Origin: Thiodiazotropha sp040507005
Lineage (GTDB): Bacteria > Pseudomonadota > Gammaproteobacteria > Chromatiales > Chromatiaceae
Direction of reading: 5' to 3'
DNA: 64,000 bases
NCBI GenBank assembly: GCA_040507005.1
Contig: JBEVVS010000039.1
Coordinates: 1 to 64,000 of the forward strand
Shown one piece after another: positions 15,522-24,268 of the stretch. How positions within the stretch are numbered: position 1 is the stretch's first letter; each line of letters opens with the position of its first letter. The notes beneath the pieces are model-generated. The model saw only the letters and a program-made list of their open reading frames with translations. It ran no database searches and was not told the DNA's origin. Position numbers and translations under genes: made by a program.

Positions 15522-16124
15522 TTAAAGTTGCGACCTGCCCATGAAAATCAGGGTGGCGGGGCGCTCCCCATCGATCTGGATACGGGTCAGGCTGGCGGTG
15601 GCGATAGAGAGCCGGTACATGGAACTGAGGGGGGCTTGCAGGGTGTGATTGACGATGGTGCGGATGACCCCTGCATGGGCGACCAGGAGCAGGTGTTGCC
15701 CGCTGTATCGCTCACAGGCATTGTCGTAGGCCGCCAGGACGCGGGTGTTGAAGGCGCTTAGATCCTCGGCGTCCCCGGGCCGATGCCGGATCGGATCGTG
15801 GTAGAAGCGGGACAGGATCGATCTGTCATCTTCTCTTAACTGATCGCCGGTCTTGCCTTCCCAGGCACCGAAACCCACCTCCATAAGTCGCTCATCCAAC
15901 TCCACACCCAGTTCAAGCTCTCTTCCCAGACGTGTGGCAAACTCACTGCAGCGCCGCAGGGGCGAACTGATAATCCCCTGCCAGGGCCGTTCACCGGCGA
16001 CGGCATGCCACATCTGTTCCCAGCCGTGGTCGCTCAAGGGGTCATCGATCTGGCCGCGGTAGCGTCTGCCACCCACCGGCTCGCCGTGCCGTAACAGGTC
16101 GATGGTCGTGACCTTGCCGGGCAC
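15522..16124 (-). CDS. Histidine phosphatase family protein
   Basis: The 200-residue protein has the phosphoglycerate-mutase-like active site: LLRHGEP (catalytic His13), SSPLRRC (Arg58), Glu82 in MEVGFGAWEG and LLVAHAGV (His150). The family includes alpha-ribazole phosphatase (CobC), sugar-phosphate phosphatases and SixA. The substrate cannot be read from sequence; the closest overall look is CobC/GpmB-like. The GTG start directly follows the ampE stop (TAAGTG), so it is co-translated with ampE, itself a relative of the cobalamin protein CbiB, which makes the neighbourhood suggestive but not decisive. Confidence 0.8.
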   Translation of the reverse strand: MPGKVTTIDLLRHGEPVGGRRYRGQIDDPLSDHGWEQMWHAVAGERPWQGIISSPLRRCSEFATRLGRELELGVELDERLMEVGFGAWEGKTGDQLREDDRSILSRFYHDPIRHRPGDAEDLSAFNTRVLAAYDNACERYSGQHLLLVAHAGVIRTIVNHTLQAPLSSMYRLSIATASLTRIQIDGERPATLIFMGRSQL

Positions 16125-17012
16125 TTAAATCAAACCGCTGAGCGTGATCAGGGCGACTATCACCAGATAGACAACCAGGGAGCGCCACACCAGGGCCATG
16201 GCCGACTTGGCCAGAAAGCTGAAGGACTGTACCCCCTCGTGGGCCTCGTTGATGAGAGTCGAGAGCCGCATGGCGCCGCTGCCGGTGCAGATCAGGGTGC
16301 CGCTGTTACTGTCGTCGAATTCGCTGAGTCGGTCCTGGTGGTAGCTGCGCCAGCCATAGAGGGCGTCTTCGAAGCTGCCTGCGATGGCGTAGCAGAAGGC
16401 GGTTATGCGGGCGGGTATCCAGGCCATAATCACCACCAGCTGTTTGCTGTTGAGGTGGAAATCGGGATCGGTTTTGGCTTGCTCCATGCTCGGCAGCCAG
16501 GTGGCGATGCGGTAGGCCAAGGCCCCCACCGGGCCCAACAGAATGAACCAGAACAGCACCGCAAAGAGATTTTGGTTGGCCTGGAACAGCACCCCTTCGG
16601 CCACGGCCTGGGAGCGGGCCGGTTCGCTGGTGGGTGGCTCGTCCATGATCAAAGTGGTGGCGGTTGCCCTGATCTCGTCATCCTCGTCCCTATCCACCGC
16701 ATCCATATAGCGGTTGACTGTGGCGTCCAGGTCTATGGGGCCCAGGCAGTAGAGTAGAATCGCCACGCTGATGACAAACCATAGCAGGCCGAACAGGGCA
16801 TCCTCGAACAGGTGTTGCACTGCCCATAGGGCAAGCAGGGGAGGCAGTATCAGCAGCATGATCCCAATCACGCCCTGGCGCATCCGCTGGGGTAGCTGAT
16901 GGCGTTCGAACCACTGGTTGTAGGTATTGAACCAGCTGTTATCACGATAGCGGTGATGTTCGAGTATAAAACGCTCTGCGATCAGGCAGATTAGAATAAT
17001 CGTCAGGGTCAT
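16125..17012 (-). CDS. ampE: AmpE-like inner-membrane protein
   Basis: A 295-residue protein beginning MTLTIILICLIAERF, like E. coli AmpE, with predicted helices near residues 1-15, 45-90, 145-170, 200-230 and at the C-terminus. AmpE belongs to the CbiB/CobD-like membrane family and is thought to act with AmpD in sensing cell-wall state; its biochemical role is not settled. An upstream TTG (17030) in frame would add six residues. It follows ampD by 56 bases, the normal ampD-ampE order, and abuts the histidine phosphatase gene. Confidence 0.85.
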   Translation of the reverse strand: MTLTIILICLIAERFILEHHRYRDNSWFNTYNQWFERHQLPQRMRQGVIGIMLLILPPLLALWAVQHLFEDALFGLLWFVISVAILLYCLGPIDLDATVNRYMDAVDRDEDDEIRATATTLIMDEPPTSEPARSQAVAEGVLFQANQNLFAVLFWFILLGPVGALAYRIATWLPSMEQAKTDPDFHLNSKQLVVIMAWIPARITAFCYAIAGSFEDALYGWRSYHQDRLSEFDDSNSGTLICTGSGAMRLSTLINEAHEGVQSFSFLAKSAMALVWRSLVVYLVIVALITLSGLI

Positions 17013-17068
17013 TGGGCAAGTGTCAAACAATCGCTGAAAAGTTTCAACACATATCCTAAGGTTTTGGC

Positions 17069-17623
17069 TTACTCATCTACCCCTAGCAGGCTTAAGTAGC
17101 GGCGCCAATCGAACATGGGTCCCGGATCGGTCTTGCGTCCCGGTGCGATGGCGGCGTGGCTGGTGATGCGCTCCCGGGTGATGCCTGGATAGTGATCCAT
17201 GATCTTCCTGGTCACCTGTTGCAGGGCCAGGTATTGGGCATCGGTGAAAGGCACCTCGTCCGAACCCTCCAATTCGATGCCGATGGAGAAGTCGTTGCAG
17301 CCGCTGCGGCCGCAGTAGCTGGAATCCCCCGCGTGCCAAGCGCGTCGGTTCAAGGGTACGTATTGGGTTATCTTGCCTGTGCGTTGGATGAGGATGTGGC
17401 ATGAAACCTTGAGTGCTTCTATTTCGGCGAAGTAGGGGTGCGCTGTTGCATCCAGGTTGTTCATGAACAGATCGTCGATCCAGTCTGCGCCGAATTCACC
17501 GGGTGGCAGGCTGATGCTGTGAATCACCAGCAGATCGACCTCAGTCCCGGGCGGCCTCTCGTCCATGTTTGCCGATGGACGGTACTCCGCACAACCCAGC
17601 AGTGTCTCTTCAGAGAGTGTCAA
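17069..17623 (-). CDS. ampD: 1,6-anhydro-N-acetylmuramyl-L-alanine amidase AmpD
   Basis: The 184-residue cytosolic zinc amidase has the AmpD pattern VIHSISLPPGEFG with His35, WHAGDSSYCGRSGCNDFSIG and SHAAIAPGRKTDPGP with a His and an Asp that complete the zinc site. It removes the stem peptide from anhydro-muropeptides in cell-wall recycling. The start is TTG, overlapping the stop of the CBS gene (TTGA); the next ATG, 19 codons in, would cut into the family N-terminus, so TTG is preferred. It is the fifth gene of a run starting with two DUF1538 genes. Confidence 0.93.
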   Translation of the reverse strand: MTLSEETLLGCAEYRPSANMDERPPGTEVDLLVIHSISLPPGEFGADWIDDLFMNNLDATAHPYFAEIEALKVSCHILIQRTGKITQYVPLNRRAWHAGDSSYCGRSGCNDFSIGIELEGSDEVPFTDAQYLALQQVTRKIMDHYPGITRERITSHAAIAPGRKTDPGPMFDWRRYLSLLGVDE

Positions 17624-18033
17624 CTTGATTCCAAATTGCTCTTTAGCCCTTTCAGTACCATATCCGTCAGGCTGACAATGCCGACGATTTCACGGTTGTC
17701 GAGGACCGGCGCCCTGGTCAGTTCGAAGCGGCTGAAGATTCTCGCCGCATAGCGGATGTCCATACTGGAAGAGATGGTCAATGCCGGTTTGGTCATGATC
17801 TCATAGATATTGACCCGCTCCGGGGCCCGGTCCTTGGCCAGTACCTGGCGTGCGATGTCTGAGAGTGTGACCAGGCCGTACTCGTCGTCATCATGCCGTT
17901 TCTTGACAATCAATGATTTGGTCTCGATATGGATCATCCGTTCAAGGGCCATCTGTACCGTATCCAGTCCGTCGACCATATCAAAGTCGGTTTTCATCAC
18001 ATCCTTGACCCGGATTAGTTGCCGATCGTTCAT
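17620..18033 (-). CDS. Two-CBS-domain protein
   Basis: The 137-residue protein is a pair of CBS domains: the first around residues 8-65 (VKDVMKTDFDMV, GLVTLSDIAR), the second around 76-130 (IYEIMTKPALTI, APVLDNREIVGIVSLTDMV). CBS pairs bind adenosine nucleotides and regulate transporters and enzymes. Its ATG overlaps the stop of the PII-like gene and its ribosome-binding site GAGGAGGAG is made by the last Glu codons of that gene. Cotranscribed with two DUF1538 membrane proteins, it is likely a second regulatory input on them (inference). Confidence 0.85.
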   Translation of the reverse strand: MNDRQLIRVKDVMKTDFDMVDGLDTVQMALERMIHIETKSLIVKKRHDDDEYGLVTLSDIARQVLAKDRAPERVNIYEIMTKPALTISSSMDIRYAARIFSRFELTRAPVLDNREIVGIVSLTDMVLKGLKSNLESS

Positions 18034-18380
18034 AACTCCTCCTCGATAACTTGTGAGAGTGACTGAATCTGGTGACTGACGCCGACCGCGTCTTCTATAT
18101 CTATCTGAAAAGCGATCCCGCTACCTGATTCTTCGTCAAATTGGCCGGCTTCGGAAATTTTTTCCAGGATGGTGCGGCTGAGGTGTTCTTCCACCAACAG
18201 CAGCAACACATCCCGTTGCGTATCCAGGGTCAGACCGAGAAAGGTCTTTGACTGGTTGATGCCTTCGCCACGGGCATGGTTGATGACCGTGGAGCCTGTG
18301 GCGCCGGCTGATCGGGCAGCCTCGAGCACCTTCTCAGTGGTGCTGTCCTCTACCAGGGCGATGATGAGTTTGAAGTGCAT
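18030..18380 (-). CDS. PII-like signalling protein
   Basis: The 116-residue protein follows the GlnB fold: an N-terminal beta strand KLIIALVED, helix EKVLEAARSAGATG, then the family motif GATGSTVINHARGEG, and a C-terminal strand FQIDIEDAVGV. The T-loop region (about residues 40-55) is much shorter than in GlnB and lacks the uridylylated Tyr, so it is not a nitrogen PII. Similar PII-like proteins bind nucleotides and sit beside the transporter they control. It lies five bases after a DUF1538 gene and overlaps the CBS gene. Confidence 0.82.
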   Translation of the reverse strand: MHFKLIIALVEDSTTEKVLEAARSAGATGSTVINHARGEGINQSKTFLGLTLDTQRDVLLLLVEEHLSRTILEKISEAGQFDEESGSGIAFQIDIEDAVGVSHQIQSLSQVIEEEL

Positions 18381-18385
18381 GGGAT

Positions 18386-19168
18386 TTACCTCGTTGTATC
18401 ATCTGGTTGTCTTTTGGATCGCCACTCACTCAGCTGAGCGTAGGCCATGACCGACATGATCGGGAACAGGCTGGCGAAGGCGATGAGGCCAAAACCGTCC
18501 ATGATTGGATTGCGGCCGGGAATATTGCTGGATAGGCCCAGTCCCAGGGCGGCTACCAGTGGAACCGTGACGGTGGATGTGGTCACCCCCCCCGAGTCAT
18601 ATGCCAGGGCGATGATGGAACGGGGCGCATAGACTGTCTGCACAATCACCACCACATAACCCGCCATGATGTACCAGTGCAGGGGCGTGCCGGAAATGAT
18701 CCGGTAGCAACCCAGGGAGATCCCCGCGGCCACACCGATGGCCACGGCGATACGCAATCCCCATTGACTGATAGCGCCGGCGGAGACCTGATTCGCCTTG
18801 ATGGCCACGGCGATCAGCGAGGGTTCAGCAATGGTGGTGGAAAAGCCGATGCTGGCGGCGAACAGATAGACCCAAAAGTAGTGGTGCCATTTAACCCCGT
18901 CACCGGTGTCGGGAATATTGAGTATCTCTGGTGAGGTGAGCTGATTTGCCATCAATTCCCCGAGTGGGAAGAGGGCCAGATCCAATCCTTCCAGGAACAG
19001 CGCCAGGCCAAGCAAAACCAGCAGAAAACCGAACAGCACCTCTTTGGGGTTTTTTATGGGTCGGCGCAGCACCAGAAATTGGAAACCTACCAGGATGCCG
19101 GCGATGGGCAGCACATCGAGGACGGTGCCGACCATCACGGAGAAGAAGTGGTGCAGGGCCTCGGTCAT
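18386..19168 (-). CDS. DUF1538 membrane protein (second)
   Basis: A 260-residue polytopic membrane protein with the DUF1538 repeat features: EGLDLALFPLGELMA near residue 65, then AYDSGGVTTSTVTVPLVAAL and GRNPIMDGFGLIAFASLFP near the end. Its ATG overlaps the stop of the preceding DUF1538 gene (ATGA), so the two are made together and probably form a complex. A DUF1538 pair has been reported as a two-component Na+/H+ antiporter (UmpAB) in Halomonas; I recall this and cannot verify it here. Transport of a cation is therefore a guess. Confidence 0.8.
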   Translation of the reverse strand: MTEALHHFFSVMVGTVLDVLPIAGILVGFQFLVLRRPIKNPKEVLFGFLLVLLGLALFLEGLDLALFPLGELMANQLTSPEILNIPDTGDGVKWHHYFWVYLFAASIGFSTTIAEPSLIAVAIKANQVSAGAISQWGLRIAVAIGVAAGISLGCYRIISGTPLHWYIMAGYVVVIVQTVYAPRSIIALAYDSGGVTTSTVTVPLVAALGLGLSSNIPGRNPIMDGFGLIAFASLFPIMSVMAYAQLSEWRSKRQPDDTTR

Positions 19169-19896
19169 AGCAGCAACCCATAGCCCATGACGAAGATCAT
19201 CGGCGTGAGAGAGGCGAAGGCGATCAGGCCAAACCCGTCGGTCATGGGATTACGACCCTTGATGCTCGAGGCGAGGCCGACTCCCAGTGCCGTCACCAGG
19301 GGGACGGTTACCGTGGAGGTGGTGACGCCGCCGGAATCATAGGCAATGCCGATAATCTCCTGGGGCGCTATGGCGGTCATGAGTACAACCCCCAGATAGC
19401 CGCCGATGATGAGGTACTGGACCGGCCAACCCTTAACGATTCTCAATACCCCGATGAGGATGGCGAATCCCACCGAAAGTGCGACCGTATAGCGCAAGCC
19501 CTGGGCGTACTCCGCCTGGGCGCCCGGGGTATTCTCTATCATGCCGCCGACAGCGGCGACATTGGCGGCCTCCTGGGCGATTTTTATCAAAGCGGGCTCG
19601 GCCACGGTGGTGCCGAATCCGAGGGCGAAGGCGAAAACCAACAACCAGGTCAGGCTGCCCTTGCGGGCAAAATCCCAGGCCATGCTTTCACCGATGGGGA
19701 ACAGGCCCAGATTCAGGCCTTCGATAAAGAGGGTCAAACCCAACAGGACCAATATAGAGCCAATGAGTATATTGCCCAGATTGGGTATCGGCTGTTGCAG
19801 CACCGCCAATTGAAAAAACGCGATAACCAGGACGATCGGGAGCAGATCCCGGGTGCTGTCCGCTAAGGATGATATGAGGCGTTTGAATAGGCGCAT
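19165..19896 (-). CDS. DUF1538 membrane protein (first)
   Basis: A 243-residue membrane protein of the same family as its neighbour: EGLNLGLFPIGESMAW, AYDSGGVTTSTVTVPLVTAL and GRNPMTDGFGLIAFASLTP occur at matching places, so the two are paralogous halves. Helices are predicted throughout, with a conserved Ser/Thr-rich GGVTTSTVTVP segment that could line a substrate path. First gene of the run DUF1538-DUF1538-PII-like-CBS-ampD-ampE-phosphatase. The 522-base upstream gap has a minus-strand terminator-like hairpin. Confidence 0.8.
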   Translation of the reverse strand: MRLFKRLISSLADSTRDLLPIVLVIAFFQLAVLQQPIPNLGNILIGSILVLLGLTLFIEGLNLGLFPIGESMAWDFARKGSLTWLLVFAFALGFGTTVAEPALIKIAQEAANVAAVGGMIENTPGAQAEYAQGLRYTVALSVGFAILIGVLRIVKGWPVQYLIIGGYLGVVLMTAIAPQEIIGIAYDSGGVTTSTVTVPLVTALGVGLASSIKGRNPMTDGFGLIAFASLTPMIFVMGYGLLL

Positions 19897-20418
19897 CGAT
19901 TGAGTTGGAACTGTTTCAGGTCGTTTGTTGTTGTTCTGTGAATCCTTGCCGCTGCTTCTCCATCATCACCGAAACGATACCTTAGATTCTGCCACGCCGC
20001 TATTCTTCAACTCGGTGAAAAAGGGAATTTCGTTCCCCTTGGCTGGCTATTTTGACTGCTTGGTCGAGCTGTCACAGACCTGAATAGGCGGGATCCGTGC
20101 TCAGGGAATGGATGAAAGGCGGGGGAATCGGAATTAATTTCATATATTTCATGGGTGATGGCCAGGCATTGCCTCGGTTGGCATACCACCTATATTATCA
20201 ATATTTTATAGAACTCATTGATTATACAAGCGTTTGGTGCTAGTTTTTCTCTTATGCGCCGGGCGGTGCAGATTGGTTCTTTGCTGCGATCAGATGCTTA
20301 GTGTGAGGTTATTCTCAGACGATATCCCTGTAGTAACATAGCCTTATACTAGATGTGGGTATCGGGGATCGCCCGGCATCTTCTTGGATATTGGTGGAAC
20401 ATCTTCAAGTGGCAATAG
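19897..20418. other. Intergenic gap between divergent DUF1538 and DUF1631 genes
   Basis: No credible gene is seen in these 522 bases. The part from about 20130 to 20260 is A/T-rich and has several TATAAT-like words on both strands (for example minus strand near 20226), so promoters for the two divergent units probably lie here. A terminator-like hairpin for the minus strand is listed separately. TATACT at 20345-20350 is the best plus-strand -10 word but has no good -35 partner. Confidence 0.5.
20018..20040 (-). terminator. Leader terminator-like hairpin before the DUF1538 run
   Basis: On the minus strand AAGGGGAA, loop CGAAA and TTCCCTT form a stem with one bulged G, followed by TTTTT. It lies about 120 bases upstream of the first DUF1538 start on the same strand, with no gene upstream to terminate, so it may be an attenuator in the operon leader or the end of an unrecognised short transcript. 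Confidence 0.35.
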
Positions 20419-22767
20419 ATGGGAAGACAAGACAACATAATTACCTTCGGCTCTGCTGTGCCTCGTCGAAAAAACATCTCTCTTGACGTTAATGGACGGA
20501 GGATTGCGTCCGAGTGCCGCAATCTCGTTGTAAAAACGTTGCCAAAACTGATGAGTGGCCTATTCGAGAATCTCGATGACGCCCTCTATGAAATGGCCAA
20601 TAAATCAGAGAGCAACGCGCTTCAGAACATCTATTTCGATTCCATGCGGGAGCTGCGCAAGCAGAGGTCCGGTATCGATCGCAGATTCAGCCAGGAGGTA
20701 TTGCGTGCCTATGACCGCTACTGGGAGACCGGTGAGGTCACGATAGAGCAGCCGAGCCTGGATGACCTGAGTCTAGAATCGGAGATGTCCCTGGTCGATG
20801 ATGAAGATCTGGAAGATTCACTGGCTGTCACCAATATGGTGAGCAAATCCGAAAGTCGATTCACCCGGGAAATCTACGCAATGAGTCAACGTTTCGCCTA
20901 TGTGATCGGCGGCGGTTCTGTTGACGAGTCCATCGCTCAACACACCCCATTGGCTCCGGGCGTGATCTGTAACGCTTTTCAAACGTCAATGGCAGGCGTC
21001 CCTGTGGAGCTGCCGGTCAAACTGGTGGTCTACAAGCTCTTCGATCGCCACGTGATGCACTACATCGGCGGCCTCTATGACGAGATCAATCTTCTGCTGG
21101 GCCGGGCCGGTGTTATCCCCAAACTGACACCCAAGGTGCGCCGTAATCCGGTTGCACCGACGCTGCGCGGAGAAAGCGGCGGCGAAAGTTACCTGGCCAG
21201 CGACTCATCCTATATGAGTTCAACCGCACCCTCGTCCCCCGCCTCGGCTGCCGCGGAAGAGGCGATCCAGGCAGAGTTGTTTTCCAACCTGCAACAGTTG
21301 CTCAATATCAGGCGAGCAAATGCTGGCGGCAGCAGTCTGTTGACCTCCAGCCTGATGCTCGCACCACCCGCCGGCAATGTGCCACTTGTCGATACCGGCG
21401 AGCTGCTGGGTGCATTGAATGCCATCCAACAATCCAATGTGGTGATGTTGCCCCAAGGGCACCGTGTCAATCAGCCCCTGACACCGGAAGAGATGCGGGC
21501 CCGTCTGGTGAGTGATCTGCAAATTGCCAGGGACGGACAGGTCATCCGCTCTCTCGGTGATGCGGATAACGACACCATCGACGTCATCTCCATGATCTTC
21601 GAGTTTATCCTCGATGATTACAGCCTGCCTGATGCCATGAAGGCCCTGATCAGCCGCCTGCAGATCCCGATGCTGAAAGTTGCGATCATCGATAAGACCT
21701 TTTTCAGTCAGAAGATCCATCCTGCCAGACGACTCCTGAACAGTCTGGCGCAAGCGGCGGTTGGCTGGAACGATACGGGAGATCGCGCCAACGATACCTT
21801 GTACAACAAGATCGAACAGGTGGTTAAACGGGTCCTGAATGAATTTCACGATGATCCCGGACTGTTTGCGGAACTGGAAGAGGATTTCTCCAGCTGGTGG
21901 GAAAAGGAGCAACGGGGTGCTCAGATTGCAGAGCAGCGCACCAACCAGATAACCAAGGGCAAGGAGCAACTCAAATCGGCTAAACAGACCGTTTCTGAAG
22001 AGCTGAATAAGCGTCTGCTTACCCAGGATGTCCTGCCCCAGGCAGTCATGTCTATCCTTGAGGATGGCTGGAAAGACGTATTGTTGCTCGTCTATCTGCG
22101 TGAGGGATCGGAGAGTAAGGCCTGGGGTGAAGCCCTGGAGATCGTAGACAAGCTGTTGTGGAGTGTGCAACCCAAGTCCGAATACGGGGAGCGGCAGCAA
22201 CTGCTGCGCGGTATCCCTGAGCTATTGAGAAATATCCGTGAGCGACTCAATAGCATCTCCTTTGATCAGCACAAAATGGCGAAGTTGTTTAAAGAGCTGC
22301 AAAACTGCCATATCGGTGTACTGCGGGGCGGCGACAGCAGCCAGATGCATACTGCGGGAACCATGCCGGTCAAACGTTACGAAATCCATTTTCCAGACAG
22401 TCAGATTGTGACGGAACACACCCCTCAATTGGACGATATCGGGGATGCAACCGAAGTCCTCAGTGATAGTGATGAGTTTACCCAGCAAGCGGTTGACCTG
22501 GATACAGGCGAATGGCTCGAGATCATCGATGGAAGCAGTAAGGTACGGGTCAAGTTGTCATGGAAAAGCAAGGTCACCGACACCTATATCTTCGTCAATC
22601 GGAAAGGCATGAAAGCCATGGAACTCACCACCTTCGGACTTGCCAAGCGCCTGCGTGAGGGCACAGCGAAGAAGGTGGAGCTCTCGCCCAAGCCGATTAT
22701 GGACCGGGCGCTGGATGCGATGCTCAGTGCGCTTAAGAAAACGACTTCTACTTCTGCGTCCGCCTAG
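20419..22767 (+). CDS. DUF1631 family protein
   Basis: This 782-residue soluble protein matches the DUF1631 family as I know it: an N-terminal helical region with LMSGLFENLDDALYEMANKS, long helical stretches, and a low-complexity Ala/Ser/Pro linker near residues 245-290. The C-terminal part (about 690-770: VRVKLSWKSKV, YIFVNRKGMKAMELT, GLAKRLREG) resembles a PilZ-like beta barrel, which would suggest cyclic-di-GMP binding or a relic of it; I see no clear RxxxR motif in the right place. Function is unknown. It stands alone, with a poor ribosome-binding site. Confidence 0.75.
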   Translation: MGRQDNIITFGSAVPRRKNISLDVNGRRIASECRNLVVKTLPKLMSGLFENLDDALYEMANKSESNALQNIYFDSMRELRKQRSGIDRRFSQEVLRAYDRYWETGEVTIEQPSLDDLSLESEMSLVDDEDLEDSLAVTNMVSKSESRFTREIYAMSQRFAYVIGGGSVDESIAQHTPLAPGVICNAFQTSMAGVPVELPVKLVVYKLFDRHVMHYIGGLYDEINLLLGRAGVIPKLTPKVRRNPVAPTLRGESGGESYLASDSSYMSSTAPSSPASAAAEEAIQAELFSNLQQLLNIRRANAGGSSLLTSSLMLAPPAGNVPLVDTGELLGALNAIQQSNVVMLPQGHRVNQPLTPEEMRARLVSDLQIARDGQVIRSLGDADNDTIDVISMIFEFILDDYSLPDAMKALISRLQIPMLKVAIIDKTFFSQKIHPARRLLNSLAQAAVGWNDTGDRANDTLYNKIEQVVKRVLNEFHDDPGLFAELEEDFSSWWEKEQRGAQIAEQRTNQITKGKEQLKSAKQTVSEELNKRLLTQDVLPQAVMSILEDGWKDVLLLVYLREGSESKAWGEALEIVDKLLWSVQPKSEYGERQQLLRGIPELLRNIRERLNSISFDQHKMAKLFKELQNCHIGVLRGGDSSQMHTAGTMPVKRYEIHFPDSQIVTEHTPQLDDIGDATEVLSDSDEFTQQAVDLDTGEWLEIIDGSSKVRVKLSWKSKVTDTYIFVNRKGMKAMELTTFGLAKRLREGTAKKVELSPKPIMDRALDAMLSALKKTTSTSASA

Positions 22768-22926
22768 GATCGCACTGCAGTTCTAATTGTCTTATTCCCA
22801 CCAGCATGCAAGATGCCTCAAAGGTAATGGCTTGACGCCATGCCTATACAGCTGTTAACAATCATCCTTTGACCGCTGATCGGTCACCTACTAGTTTCAA
22901 TCCAGAGAATGAGGATAGGTACGAAC

Positions 22927-23274
22927 ATGAGTGAAAAAATCACAGATTCGGGACTGAAGTTTGAAGACCTGAATGTGGGGGCGGGCGAGCTTGCAATCAC
23001 CGGTAGCCGCGTCTCAGTACACTACACGGGTTGGCTGCTCGAGGGTGACAAGTTCGATTCCTCACTGGATCGCAACCAGCCTTTTGATTTCACCTTGGGT
23101 AAGGGTATGGTGATCGCCGGATGGGATGAGGGGGTCGCCGGTATGAAAGTGGGCGGCAAGCGGCGTCTCACCATACCGCCGCAATTGGGCTATGGCTCTC
23201 AGGGTGCAGGAGGTGTGATTCCGCCCAATGCCACACTGGTTTTCGATGTGGAATTGCTCTCTGTCGAGGGATGA
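22927..23274 (+). CDS. FKBP-type peptidyl-prolyl isomerase
   Basis: A compact 115-residue FKBP domain with no signal peptide: VSVHYTGWLLEGDKFDSSLDR, FTLGKGMVIAGWDEGVAGMKVGGKRRL, IPPQLGYGSQGAGGVIPPNATLVFDVELL. The aromatic and Asp residues of the FK506 pocket are kept. It speeds cis-trans turns at proline in the cytosol. An in-frame ATG 18 bases upstream sits inside the likely ribosome-binding site GAGGATAGG, so 22927 was chosen. Its stop overlaps the nadC start by four bases. Confidence 0.92.
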   Translation: MSEKITDSGLKFEDLNVGAGELAITGSRVSVHYTGWLLEGDKFDSSLDRNQPFDFTLGKGMVIAGWDEGVAGMKVGGKRRLTIPPQLGYGSQGAGGVIPPNATLVFDVELLSVEG

Positions 23275-24113
23275 ACAGACCACCCAACATCGAACTGATC
23301 AGTGAACAGGTCTCCCTGGCATTGGGGGAGGATCTCGGCAGCGGCGACCTGACGGCCGGGCTCTTGGATGAGCATGTTGTGGCACGGGCGCATATCATCT
23401 GCCGTGAAGAGGCGGTGATCTGCGGTATACCCTGGGTGAACCAGGTGTTTCATCAGCTGGATGAGGGTATTGAGATAGCCTGGCGGGTGGCGGATGGAGA
23501 CAAGGTTGCGTCGGGATCGGAGCTATGCCGGCTGCATGGCAACAATCGCTCCCTGTTGAGTGCTGAACGCACGGCCCTCAATTACCTACAGACCCTGTCG
23601 GCGACGGCTACCCTAACCCGTCGTTATGTGGAGGCTGTAGCGGGAACCGGGGTGACCATTCTGGATACCCGCAAGACCATCCCCGGACTCAGGATACAGC
23701 AGAAATATGCGGTAGCCTGTGGCGGCGGGCGGAATCATCGGATCGGTCTCTATGATGCAATCCTCATCAAGGAGAACCATGTGCGGATTGCCGGCTCGGT
23801 GGGCGCCGCGTTGGACCAGGCCCTTAAACTCGCCCCTGACGGGGTAGAGATCGAGGTCGAAGTGGAGTCCCTGAACCAGCTTGAGGAAGCTCTGGCGGCC
23901 GGTGCCAGGCGGGTGCTGCTGGATAATTTCGATCTGCAGCAGTTGCGCGAGGCGGTGGAGATGAGTGCCGGACAGGCCAGGCTCGAGGCTTCGGGAGGCA
24001 TCAACCTGGAGACCATAGCTGCGATTGCTGAAACCGGGGTGGATGACATCTCCGTGGGCGCCCTGACCAAGGATATCAGGGCAGTCGATCTGTCGATGCT
24101 GTTTGTCGATTGA
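23271..24113 (+). CDS. nadC: Nicotinate-nucleotide pyrophosphorylase (carboxylating)
   Basis: The 280-residue enzyme turns quinolinate and PRPP into nicotinate mononucleotide in de novo NAD synthesis. It has ALGEDLGSGDLT at the N-terminus, the substrate-binding LDTRKTIPGLR (131-141), KYAVACGGGRNHRIGLYDAILIKENH (145-170) and the C-terminal SGGINLETI and DDISVGALTKD. It overlaps the FKBP gene (ATGA), so the two are co-translated; the pairing has no obvious metabolic meaning. A GCAGACTC/GAGTCTGC hairpin at 24162-24181 lies 48 bases after the stop without a T run. Confidence 0.96.
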   Translation: MNRPPNIELISEQVSLALGEDLGSGDLTAGLLDEHVVARAHIICREEAVICGIPWVNQVFHQLDEGIEIAWRVADGDKVASGSELCRLHGNNRSLLSAERTALNYLQTLSATATLTRRYVEAVAGTGVTILDTRKTIPGLRIQQKYAVACGGGRNHRIGLYDAILIKENHVRIAGSVGAALDQALKLAPDGVEIEVEVESLNQLEEALAAGARRVLLDNFDLQQLREAVEMSAGQARLEASGGINLETIAAIAETGVDDISVGALTKDIRAVDLSMLFVD

Positions 24114-24268
24114 TCCCTTGATCCACTATCTATTCAATTAACTCAAGTGCTGTCGTTAGGGGCAGACTCTGTAGAGTCTGCTGTGCCTGAATCATGGTTT
24201 GAAGTTTGATTCAGAGTTACTGGTTTATCTTGATTTTTATTTACAAGCGAGGGGATGAAATGTTCGGG

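Noticed and set aside
21220..22200. 326-codon minus-strand frame opposite the DUF1631 gene
   Set aside because: Leu/Gln-rich antisense product with no family and no ribosome-binding site.
22870..22886. Palindrome TGACCG-CTGAT-CGGTCA upstream of the FKBP gene
   Set aside because: It could be an operator, but a single short inverted repeat with no known regulator match is not enough.
24162..24181. Perfect hairpin GCAGACTC-TGTA-GAGTCTGC after nadC
   Set aside because: No T run follows on either strand, so I did not call it a terminator; it may only protect an mRNA end.
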